Assembly (NCBI GenBank): GCA_039621445.1
Contig: CP154955.1
Location: 9,660,241-9,724,240, forward strand
Length of the DNA stretch: 64,000 bases
Direction of reading: 5' to 3'
Source: Euglena gracilis
Taxonomy: Eukaryota > Euglenida > Euglenophyceae > Euglenales
Translations under genes and position numbers: made by a program
Shown: positions 21,207-31,785 of the stretch, in pieces
Layout: every line of letters starts with the position of its first letter
How positions within the stretch are numbered: the stretch's first letter is position 1
The notes under the pieces: generated by a model
What the model saw: only the letters and a program-made list of their open reading frames with translations
Database searches by the model: none
Told to the model about the DNA's origin: nothing

Positions 21207-21500
21207 GTGGATGCTGACCTGTTGGGTGCTGAAGCATCAGCAGCTGATGGGGCTTTAACAGCGGAGCCCAGGCCGCGGGCCAGTGGCAGGGCCCTTGGGA
21301 CCCAAAAATTGGTGCCGGTGGAGGTGTACCGTTACATGGTGGCTATGCACGCACCTTCTGGAGATCCTATGTCTCCATCTTTTTGTGGGACCTGTCAATG
21401 GTCAACAAACGGCACAATAACACCATATACCGGAGGAGACGGTGTGGTCATTTGCTTTCAACCAATTCAGAAGCCACTAAGGGTAGTTGCAGGAGAGGCA
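21207..21500 (+). other. Non-repetitive open segment inside the palindrome cluster
   Basis: An ATG-initiated frame stays open from 21,207 across unique sequence until it runs into the palindrome at 21,531. The translation has no recognised domain. It could be an exon of an unknown gene or a relic carried between palindromic repeats. No splice or homology support. Confidence 0.2.
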
Positions 21501-21531
21501 AATGCAATAGTTTTCTACTCCTCCATTAGTT

Positions 21532-21675
21532 GTTTATTTGCGCATTTGCGCGCATCACGTTGTTTGTGGGCGCAAATGCGCAAATAAACATAGTAAATTG
21601 TGCAGTTTCTGCATACAGTTTATTTGCGCATTTGCGCCCACAAACAACGTGATGCGCGCAAATGCGCAAATAAAC
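21532..21675. repeat. Exact 58-bp inverted repeat pair with 28-bp spacer
   Basis: Positions 21,532-21,589 and 21,618-21,675 are perfect reverse complements over 58 bases. Each arm is itself near-palindromic, starting GTTTATTTGCGCATTTGCGC and ending GCGCAAATGCGCAAATAAAC. Confidence 0.95.
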
Positions 21676-21966
21676 CACATCTGCTGTTAGTGTTTGACGG
21701 TTGTGTCTCCGTCACACCGTTCTTATTTGTGTTTATGGGCGCAAATGCGCGCACCAACACAATTATGTTGGTGCGCGCATTTGCGCAAATGTGCGCATAA
21801 AACATAATTTTTGTTGGTGCGCGCATTTGCGCCCATAAGCTTGCGCCGTTGACAAACAGTGTGACAAGCTCACCAACTGGATGGCCCGTCAGTCCGTACC
21901 GTCAGGGCCTCTATGTCACGCAGTTTTTCAACAGCGTCAGTTCATGGGTGCCAAAGCCCAATCCCT

Positions 21967-22060
21967 GAAGGACAAAATTGTGTTGATGCGCGCAATTGCG
22001 CGCATCAACATAAACATGTTGGTGCGCGCATTTGCGCGCATAAACACAATTTTGTCCTTC
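21967..22060. repeat. Nested palindrome with GAAGGACAAAATTGTGTT arms
   Basis: The 18-base arm at 21,967-21,984 is perfectly complementary to 22,043-22,060. Between the arms are two smaller palindromes, GATGCGCGCAATTGCGCGCATC and GCGCGCATTTGCGCGC. The whole resembles a fold-back element. Confidence 0.9.
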
Positions 22061-23054
22061 CATTGCTGGGCTTCTCCTGCAGGGTCCTTTGCCACACAAC
22101 TGGTTCTGCGCATCCCGGGTACAAGCCGGGTGGGAGACACCCGTTCCCCTTTATTCCTTTCATTCCCTGCGGACCCCGTTTCTTCCCCTCTGCGCATCCC
22201 TTGCCTAACACCCCGTACTTACCTTCCTTCCCCTGTGTCCTTCCCGCCGGCTTGGTCACACCGCACCCACACCCCCCGGCACCTCCTCCCCGCACTTTAA
22301 CAAACAGCCCAAAAACACCACACCAAGGCGCCGCAAGCAAAGCAGTCTGGCAAACACCCAGGACGCACACCGCCGGCAGCTCGGACACACCCGGTGACAC
22401 AGCCGAAAGGAGCAACAGGGGCAGTAAAGGTCCCGTTCCTAAGGTGCTTTTTTGCGTTTTTTTCCCTTTGGGCCGGCAAGGTCCCGGGGGTTTCGACGTA
22501 CAAAGTCCATTTTGGTACACTCCAAAAACACCATTTTTCGCCAAAGTCCCGGGGGTCTCCCAGCCAAAAACAGAATTTTGCTCATTTTTTGTGCTCTCTT
22601 GTTCACGTGTTTTCAAACCCCCCTGACCTTCACAGCCGAAACAAAGCAGAATCAAAAAAATCGTAAATGGGCGCAAGTGCGCAAATCAAACGAAAAAAGC
22701 TTAAGTGCGAATTAGGCCGCCTAAGACACTGTTTGTGCGTGTTCGACGGAGCAGCCCCCCCTGGTCATTCAAAAGAGTCATGAATCCTGAATGGAATAAT
22801 TCCAATTCCGCTTTTATTCAGGAAGGTTTTAAATCGAAATCTGGTTTCTTTCTGCTGTTTTTTTTCACGTTGCAGTTCAGAGACACGGTTCTTGCAGCAC
22901 CGTTCAAATTGGCGAAGTCTCGAGGACGTGACACAACCCAGGCATCTAGGGTAGCCATGGGCAGAGTCTGGGGTCTGTGCACGCATGTGTGTGCACATGC
23001 ATGTGTGCATGGCATGCACTCATTCAATCACCATAACATTCCCACCTCATTCTA

Positions 23055-23730
23055 ACCCCCCCAAATAAGACCCTGGGTCTCCTTTTGGGTCCGTCGCTGA
23101 AAAATCCAAAGCAGAGTCCAATTTTTGGAGGCAGTGCACTGTTTGGATTATTGCTGAAAAGTTCAACCAAAAAAAAGCCTTCCTGTGGGAGGGTCCAAAA
23201 ACAGGCCCCCAAAAGACAATTTTGTCAATTGGTGAAAAATGTTCCCCAAAATGCAGTTTAGCCATGCAAACTTGACAGAATTAGAAAACTGTCAAAAAAT
23301 TAACCCCCCCCCCACTTATAAACCCCCCGGGGTTAGTAGGATCCGGTTTGGTTGGTCAGCCGAAGGGGGGGGGTTAGTAAGTGGGGGGGTTTATAAGTCC
23401 CGGAATTGTTGGTGAAAATCCGAACCCCCAAAATGACCCCGAAACCCCCCCAAAATGGCAATTTTTGGCAAATTGACCAGTGTGCCATTTTTGACACACT
23501 GGTCAAAAAAGGCATTTTTGATGATGGTCGATCTCAAAAAAGGGCCAAAAATCAGTTTTTGGGTGGTTTGCGGCCGAAAAAATCGTCCCCGGCGGCTTTC
23601 ATTTTTCTTCCCTGAAGGGGGGGGTTTATAAGTCCCGGTTTGGTTGGTCGGCCCGAGGGGGGTTAGTAAGTTGGGGGGGGGTTAGTAAGTGGGGGGGGGT
23701 TTATAAGTGGGGGGGGGGTTTACCCTTTTT
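23055..23730. repeat. C/G-tract repeats with TTATAAACCCCCC and AAATAAGACCC motifs
   Basis: Contains TAACCCCCCCAAATAAGACC at 23,056 and several copies of 'cttataaacccccc', with the complement 'ggggggtttataag', between 23,300 and 23,725. Probably overlapping copies of the C-tract inverted-repeat family. No gene seen. Confidence 0.6.
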
Positions 23731-24474
23731 GGGGACGTTTCAGAATTTTTCGGGGTCCATTTTTGAATTTCCCCAAAAACCCTGAATTATTTTCTTGGGG
23801 TCCAGTTTTTGGATTTTTGCTGAAAATCGGCACGGGAGGTTTTATTTGGGGGGGCGGCTTTTGGGGGGGTTTATGGTGGGCGTGTGACCGCTTCACACTG
23901 TGGCTATCACGGCTCTGGCACTCCGTAGCGCTCCGGTGCAGCTTGCCACGGCCTCCCGGTCTGTGTGCTGCTTGCTGCGGAAGAATTGTGACCCCCCGCC
24001 CGAAACACACCACCCTTTTTGCGAAATTTCCATTTTTGGGGTGTAATTGCGCCAGTTTTTGGCACTTTTTGCAACGGAATTTTTTGCGGTGTTTTTGAGC
24101 AAGAAGGGACTGGTCTCACGCACAAGAAACATGTTCCGTGACGAACAAATGAAAAGGTCCAGCTTTGCCCCCCCCCCCCCAGTCAGCTGACCTCCTCGGC
24201 ACAGCCTGTTGAACCATGGCCAAAATGATTATGTGTGTGTTTTTTTTTGCAGTGGGTTTGCCCTCATTATGTTTTTGACCGTTCCTGAGCTCTTTGCACA
24301 ACAGCGATGAGAGAGGGAAAAGTACAGGCAAGCTGGCAGAAGGGTCACATTGGATGTCAAACCACCGGCATGACGTCCTTCAGGTGACTGAAATAGCCGG
24401 AAGGGGATGTTGCGGAACAACGGCAGAGGAGAGCGCCTCTTTTCTTTTGGCCCCAAGCTGACAATTTTTTAAGC

Positions 24475-24805
24475 ACTGTCCCCCCCCCCCCCCCCGGGGG
24501 GGTGACTGACTGGTTTTTCAGAGTGACTGCCTGGTTTTCCCCCCCCCCCCCTCCCCCCCCCGGGGGGGGGGGGTCGGCCAGGGGTGGGCAAAAGTGGCTT
24601 GAGTGACCCCGGCGCCGAAGGCGCTGGGAAAATTTTTTTGGCCTAAAATGGCCTAAAGTGACTGGAAAGTGGCCGTTTTTCTGAGTGGCCGACCCCCCCC
24701 CCACCCCCCCCCGGGGTAGTGACTGACTGGCTTCCCCAAAAAAAGTGACTGACTGGTTTTTCAAAAAGTGGAGTGACCCCCCCCCCCCGGGGATCGGTAA
24801 AAAAT
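24475..24805 (-). repeat. CCAGTCAGTCAC-family repeat, inverted copies
   Basis: Several 'gtgactgactgg' blocks alternate with C- and G-tracts and a 'ggcgccgaaggcgc' module. Same family as 5.8, 7.9 and 8.9 kb, in inverse orientation. Confidence 0.65.
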
Positions 24806-24839
24806 TGTATGGCCCCAAGTCGACCCCAAAACGTCTGGG

Positions 24840-25035
24840 AGAGGTTTTTTGGGTTGTTTGGGTGCGTATCTCTGCACCATGCAAGCCGGAGACATCCCGC
24901 AATTCGTTGCGTCGAAGACATTCCACGTTTTCAAGGATGTCCGCTGGGAAGTGATGTCAGGACAGATTCCAGCCCGTCGAAGACCGACGCACATTTTGCT
25001 CTACAACTGGGGTGCACTCCTTTTTAAGGAAGACC
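24840..25035 (+). other. Low-repeat open segment, possible upstream exon
   Basis: A plus frame from 24,849 reads MQAGDIPQFVASKTFHVFKD and continues to about 25,035 in sequence free of homopolymer tracts, bounded by repeats on both sides. It could be a 5' exon of the WD40 gene about 1 kb downstream, but shows no beta-propeller signature and no joinable phase could be proved. Confidence 0.25.
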
Positions 25036-25609
25036 GCACTCCCCCCCCCACCCCAGAGCTCCCTCGTGGGGGGGTTGGATTTTGGGTCCCCCCCGGCTTG
25101 GAAAATGCCTGGATCAGTCTGTGTCAGGCAAGAACCCGAAACGCCCCCCCCCCCCCAAAGCTGTGTGGGAGTCCCCAAAACCCTATGGGTGGTGGGGGTC
25201 CGACCATTTCCCACCACCCCTTCCCCATATTTTTAGGGGAGGGGGGAGCATTGTTTAGGCCAAAATTTTCCTTCGGCGCCGAAGGAATTTTTCTTTGGGC
25301 AGTGCCATGGTGGCTGGAGGAGGGTCGACCCACCTCCCGGGTGGGGGGGGTTGACCCCCTTGCCAACGCTTTCCTGTGCAGCCCCGGCCCCCCAAGGGGG
25401 CATCAGACCGGCAACCCCAGGGTTGTGTGGGAAGCTTGGCAGACGCGAGGTAGGTGGTAGGGGGGAAAGGTGGTAGGGGGTGGGTCCCCCCACCCCCACC
25501 CCACCTAGTTTCGGAAGGGGGTCCCCCCCCCTCTTCCTCTGCGGGGGCAAAAAAAATATCTTCCGGCGCTTCGTGTGTATCTCGAGGCTCAATATGAAAT
25601 TTTGGCAAA

Positions 25610-25795
25610 ATGGCCGAAATTGGTCGAAAAATGGTCGCAACTCGGGCTAGGCAGGGAGTTGCGGGGGAATCAAAATACTGTTAGATGGGGCATTTTAAGG
25701 GCTTCAATTTAGGTCTCTGGACATTTCCTTGGATTCCCCACCATTTTTGAGAAATTTCAAAAAAAATTATTTTTTGACCCCAAAAAGGGGCCGAA
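25610..25795 (+). repeat. Dispersed repeat, copy 2 (partner at 2.2 kb)
   Basis: Matches 2,165-2,350 in the same orientation through 'agatggggcatt', 'caatttaggtctc' and 'ggacatt' blocks, with scattered substitutions. Confidence 0.75.
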
Positions 25796-25945
25796 ATTTT
25801 GCCCTCACCGGCCAGAAGTTCGGCGACCGAAAACTGGACGTAGGAGGGGGGGTCCCCCCACCCCCTCCCTCCTCCGAGATTCCCATACAAGCCTGGGCAA
25901 CCCATAGCACAAGGCACCCAGCCCGGCCTGGGGTGTCCTCCACAG

Positions 25946-26004
25946 GGACGGCAGCGTGCGGCTCTGGGACTGCGCCACTGGCCAGCAGCTGTCCCAGGCC
26001 GGCC
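25946..26004 (+). CDS. WD40 gene, exon with [12 protein letters not shown]
   Basis: Acceptor tccacag. Encodes [19 protein letters not shown], a textbook WD blade end. The donor gttcct leaves one base, which with GC of the next exon makes arginine. If the acceptor is further left, the frame also reads [10 protein letters not shown]. Confidence 0.83.
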
Positions 26005-28756
26005 GTTCCTGTTCAAGACCCCATCCTCTCGTGCGCGCGTGTGTCTATGTGTGTGTGCGCATGCGCACACACACATACACAGACACACACACGCACGCGT
26101 GGACGCGTGGACGCGTGCGTGCGTGTGTCAGTGTGTCTGTATGTGCATGGTGTGTGCGCGCGCGCGCGTTTGTGCATGCATGTGCGTGCGTACGTGTGCA
26201 TCAGTGCGTGTTGTATAGGTGTGTGCGTGTACATGTCAGGAATGGCCTGGTTCCAGGTGGACTGCTCCTGCTTTACTGCGGTGGAAGACGCAGCATCTGC
26301 AGAAGGTATCCGCCCTGCCTCACCCACCTGGCACGCATCTTTCGAGGCTTTGCCACCGAAGACCCTTGCACATTGTGGGCTGAAGCAGACATTGTGTTGT
26401 GTTGCACTCTGTTGTTTGTGGTTTATCTGCTGTTCGGCTGCCTGTGCTCTGTTCTCTAAGCGCAATTTCTTGTGTATTCCGTTATATACTTCCCATGTGC
26501 ACGGTGTGTATGTGTATTTGTGGGTGTGTACGTGCATTTTTGGGTGTGCACATGTATTTGCGGTGCATGCGCACTTTCGTGTGTTGTGCCAGCACCACGA
26601 TTTCCCGCACGCGCAGGCGCCTCCGCCGTGACAGTGCTGGAGTTCCACCCCACCGCCCCACACCTCGTGCTGGGGTTTGCCTCCGGTGTGCCCTCCCGGG
26701 CCTCACCTCCCACTCCACCTCCCGCCTTTTCTCCCACCTTCCTCTCAACGGGGCTGTTCTTTCCCTCAGGAAATGTTATTTTTGGATGGCCCGTATCACC
26801 TGTGGTGTGAGCTAAGAGGGAGTGCCACGTCTGTCGTCTTTTGTTTTTTTATATAACATAATCCCTTTCAAGAATGACAGGAAATTTTCAGGTTCTCATG
26901 TCTACGTTTGCTGTTTCTGTTTGGGGAGTTTACGGACCAGGTTAATATATAATTAGTCATCAACAGGATAATGTAATAAGTTAAAGAATAATAAATACCA
27001 AATAACTCAACAATTAGAGTAATATTCGTTATATAAAATAATTAACCAAGGGGTACAAAATGCCATTTTTTTGTTCTCAGGGGGTATTTCAAGGTATCTT
27101 GGACAATTTTATGGCATTTTTGACAGTTTCCATGGATTCTCACTCGATATCTGCTTTTTTTTCCCCGGCTCACCGCATGATTTTTTTTTGCAGATTTTGC
27201 CTCAGGGCTTTGGGGGGTATGAGTGGAGGGGTGAGTTGGGGGGGGGGGTTTACTGAAAGCTGGCCACGAATGCCTTGTGCCAAACCGCCCCCGAGTCTCC
27301 GGCTTGATTTCCGAAAAACTGCCTATTTTTGTAAAATAAAATTTGTATGAATAGCACCTGTGGTGCTAAAAAATGGCACCTGTGGTGCTATTTTTAGCAC
27401 CGCACTGTGGTGCTAAAAATAGCACCACAGGTGCCATTTTTAGCACCGCGGTGCTCCCGCCCCCCACCGGGGACCTCTCCGCCGGTCGGCCGCAGGACAC
27501 GTGCGGGCGCTCCACCTGGACACGGGCGTCGTCTGCGCCGCGGGGCGGCCCCACGGCTCCGCGGCGGTCTCCTGCCTGTCGTTCACGCGCGACGGCGGCT
27601 GTCCAGGGCGGAGGGTCGGGCCAAAGCAAAGGGGCGTCTGGGGCCCTGTGCGGGTGGGGCAAGCACGGTTTTTTTTGTGGTTTTTTCCTTCGATTTTGGC
27701 AGAGTTTGTGGGTGTTTTTGCAGATTTTTTTTTTTGCGTTTTTTTGCGTATTTTTGGTGATTTTTGTGTCTATTGGTGGAATTTGTGGGTGTTTTTTTGC
27801 ATTTTTTTTTGCATTTTTTCCCCCTCCTTCGGCCATTTTGTGATTTCTGTTGGGAAAAGGGTCTGTGGACGTGCACGGCGGTGGGTATCCAAACACGCCG
27901 GTGCAGAGCCCACCATTTTGGTTTGTGCCGGTGGAACGGCAGTGCGACGGACCGCGGGCTGGCACTGGCGCCACCCTGCCCTGCCTGTGGCTTGTGTCGC
28001 TGTCGAGCGGGGCCCTCTGCCTCCAGCACCCGTCCACGGGCTACCAGGCAATGAAGGTGTCCCCGGGGTTCTTTATGGCAGCCTTTGAGTTCCGGTCGCC
28101 GTCCTTGCAACTTATGGCTTTTACTTTTTTTGCAATTTCCCCAATTTTTCTCTTGCAACTTTTGATTTGAAACTTTTTTATCTGCAAATTTTGTTTGTAA
28201 TTTTTGTTCAAAATTTGGTGCAATATTGTGAATTGTTGATGATGGATAAGAATGTAGCCTTTGGCTTTAAAAAGTTGAACCTGGCAGCAACCCTGTTTTC
28301 AATTCATCTAGCTTTCTTGTTCATGACTGGGAGGGAAGTTGTACAATTGGAACTTTCTTGCTAACTTGGATTTTTGCATCTTTTTTCAAAATTAGCATTT
28401 CTTTTTGCTAATCTGCAATTTTGTATTTTTTTTTTTTTTTTTTTAATTTTGCATTTTTCTGCTAATCTGCTTTTTTGCATTTTTTCCCACAATTTGCATT
28501 TTTCTTTGCAAACAGGAGAATCTTGGGAGTCCGCCCCCGCCCTGCTCGCCCTCTCTCCCTCCCTCCAGACGGTGCCCTGCCCGACCCCCGGCCCCGCCAT
28601 TTCCATCGCCCATGGCTTGACGAGGGACGTGGTCGCTGTCGTGGGGGCGGAGGGGTCTTCCCCCGACCCTGCTTGGCTTTTTTGGCGCTTGGAAATATAT
28701 ATATATATACATATACATATATATACATATATATATATATACATACATATATATAC

Positions 28757-28794
<38 letters not shown>

Positions 28795-29069
28795 GGCAGG
28801 TGGGAACTTTAGTACCCCCGGGGGCCGGGGGGGGGTCCTCAAGTTCACCCCACGATGGCCACGGGTATACCCTGGGGTCAGTGAAGGGCGTAGGGTTAGG
28901 GTGAGGACCGGCCGGATGGATTTTTCGCCCGCACGCCGAATTCATAACCCCAACCCTACTCCATCATTGACGCAAATTTTTTTTGCCGCCCCCTGATCCA
29001 ACTAAAGGACCCCCCCGGGGGGTCCTTTAGTTGGAGGCTGCCATATATATATAAATATATAAATTTATG

Positions 29070-29120
<51 letters not shown>

Positions 29121-31747
29121 TAAAAAAGGTGAATTATCGTGCTGACCAAAAATCGATTTCTCCATGTCGCAAACAGGCTGAAAAATATAAATACTCCGTC
29201 CCCGGTCAGCGGAAGCAAACATCATGGAATGTCACCTTTGGGATGGAACGTTCACAACACAGCGTAATTTAAGGATTAAGTGACAAAATATTTGGAGACA
29301 GGGACAATCGTGCAATTTTTGGCTTCATTTCCCACCAGCACAATAAAATTATCACCGGGAGTCCCTGGGAAAATCATCGAGAGAATCACTGGGTTAGAAG
29401 ACGAAAAAAGTTGTAGAAAACCGTGGAAGTTCCACTCACCATGCGCCTGGCATACAAGCTGTGGTCCAAAAAAAGACATCCGCACACTGCACAGTACAAG
29501 AGATGCATAGTATGACAACCTGGTCAAGTGTATTATGGAATGTGCCCCCCCCCCCCCGCAGTATTATTGAGCAATTGCATTGGATGGAAAAGGACTGACT
29601 GCAGTTGTATAAATTGCAGCGCGCATCTATGGTGATATTCCAGATGATTTGTCATCCTGCCCCCCCCCCCCCCCCCCAGCACGCTGGGTCGGGCCTTTGA
29701 CATGGTGACCGTGTATGACACCACTGATTTCACCGCCTGGCAACCTGTGCAGACCCTCCGTGTGGAAATGGCAGCTGATGAAACGGTGTGCATAGAGCCA
29801 AAGGGCTGCCAAATTCTTGAGTTGAGCTTCATTCCTCGCATCCAGTGATTTTTATTTATTGGGTTCATCCTTCTAACAGATTTGGGTTGTCCTGTAAACC
29901 TTCGTTCCACGGAACTCCTCAAAACGGACCCCACCCAACCCCTGGGAACCCAGCCAGCCAGCACCTGTTTTCCAGCCAGCAGATCCCAGCCGGGCTGTGG
30001 GCCCCCCCCCCCCCCCGGGTCGACTGGCAATGAAGTTTTTGCAGCCTGTCAGCTGAGCTGACAGCTGACAGCTGAGCTGGACCGAAAAAGAATTCACAGA
30101 AGAAAATTTTTGAACAGGGTTGATTTAGGGTTTTTTTGCCTTTTTTTTTTCAGGTGCCCAGTCCAGCCCACCAGCTGGGTAGGACCCACCCAGCTGGACC
30201 CCACCCCCTAGAGGGGCAGCCATTACCTTTCTTCCAGCCAGCACCTTTTTCAAGTTCAGAAATTCCCTGCTCTGTCCTTATCCGTGATGTGGGGAGAACT
30301 CCATCAACTTGTCCAGCAGCTGGAATGCTGCCAAAAACGCCGCGAGGAGCATGTTGCAGAGTGTCAGCGATCAAGGCTGATTTTCTGACTTAATCATCCC
30401 AAATTGTTTTTTGTCGCTTTCATTTCATTTCCGGAAATCACTTGCCAGCGTACGTGAGTTGCCCTTCGGGCTGTTACGGTTTTCAGAGTGACTGACTGGT
30501 TTTTGGCCTGGACCCCGGGGGGTCGACAAAAACCCATCAACGTGACCCAGCCCCAAATGTGTTGGAAAATTTTTGGCATTTCTTTTGTGGTTGGTCAATT
30601 TTCCTTTGGATTTTTAGAGTGGCTGCACCCCCTCCCCCTGGGTTGTGACTAACTGGTTTTTTTTAAAAAAAAAGTGACTGACTGATTGTTTGGAAGAGTG
30701 GAGGTGACCCCCCTCCCCCCCGGGGTCGGTAAGAAATTGTACGTGTCTAACGCTCCTTTATGCAACAGACCCCACTTGGAAGGGGAACTTCCAACAAGAG
30801 CCTCACACTATCTATCTCCCATGGGACATTCGCCCTTAATTTTTTCCGGGGCATAATTGGAACCCCCAATCGGTTTCCAGTTTGAGGGTCCCATAACCCT
30901 TCCACTGGCACACAGGGATTCCCAGGGGTACTGCATTTGGGGCCCTCTTCCACCCTCTGGAAACTTTCAATGCTTGCAACTTTTTAAAAAAATATTATTT
31001 CATGTTTATATATTATATTATGTTGGTATACTATAAATTGTTTTATTATGTTTATAGTATATATAATATTTATATATTATTATTATATGTTATATATTGT
31101 TATATTATTATTATTACATGTTTGTATATTATGTTATGTTATAGTATTATACAATGATTATGCTATATTTATAATATGTCATCATCATCGTCGTCGTCCT
31201 CCTCCTCCTCCTCCTCCTCCTCCTCCTCCTCCTCCTCCTCCTCCTCCTCCTCCTCCTCCTCCTCCTCCTCCTCCTCCTCCTCCTCCTCCTCCTCCTCCTC
31301 CTCCTCCTCCTCCTCCTCCTCCTGATCATTTTCATCATCATCATCATCATTTTCATCCTCCTCCTCCTCCTCCTCCTCCTCCTCCTCCTCATCGTCATCA
31401 TTTACTATATCTTACATGTTTTGCATCTCTGGGTGCTAATCTGACCGGCACCTCAACAGGTTGCGAGCCTCTCGTTTGCCCGGGCCGACTCCGCCCTCAT
31501 CGTGGCTGGCCCGCGATCGGTGCACGAAGTCGACCTGGCGTCGAGTTCCTCGCGGCGCCTGCTGGCCACCCAGGAAGCCATTGTGGGATCGCTGCAGCCC
31601 TGGACAGGACCCCCAATGCCCCCCCCCCCAATGGGTCCGCAATGAGTCTCTGAGCGACACAGCGGAAGATATCAAAAAGCAGTGCATTTATATATATGTC
31701 TCTAATATATATTTATACATAGGAACATATATATATATATATTTATT

Positions 31748-31785
<38 letters not shown>

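Larger units (their letters stand above)
19735..22690. repeat. Cluster of GCGC-rich palindromes (TTTGCGCAAATGCGC type)
   Basis: At least fifteen copies of a core such as TTTGCGCAAATGCGC or GCGCAATTGCGC, many flanked by GTTTAT/ATAAAC or GTTGGTG/CACCAAC arms so that each can fold. Examples are GTGTTGGTG (20,216) with CACCAACAC (20,239), and the large units at 21,532-21,675 and 21,967-22,060. The cluster fills the divergent interval between the minus-strand V-ATPase gene and the plus-strand WD40 gene. No gene was recognised inside it. Confidence 0.8.

Noticed and set aside
20200-22060. CRISPR-like array
   Set aside because: Palindromic units are irregularly spaced, face both ways and have no unique equal-length spacers. 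The genome is clearly eukaryotic.
28885-28905. Telomere-like 'agggttaggg' word
   Set aside because: Only two units inside an intron, with no array.
31048-31653. 201-codon poly-proline frame and poly-arginine frame on the other strand
   Set aside because: Produced by the (TCC)n array. The real exon starts at 31,460 in a different context.
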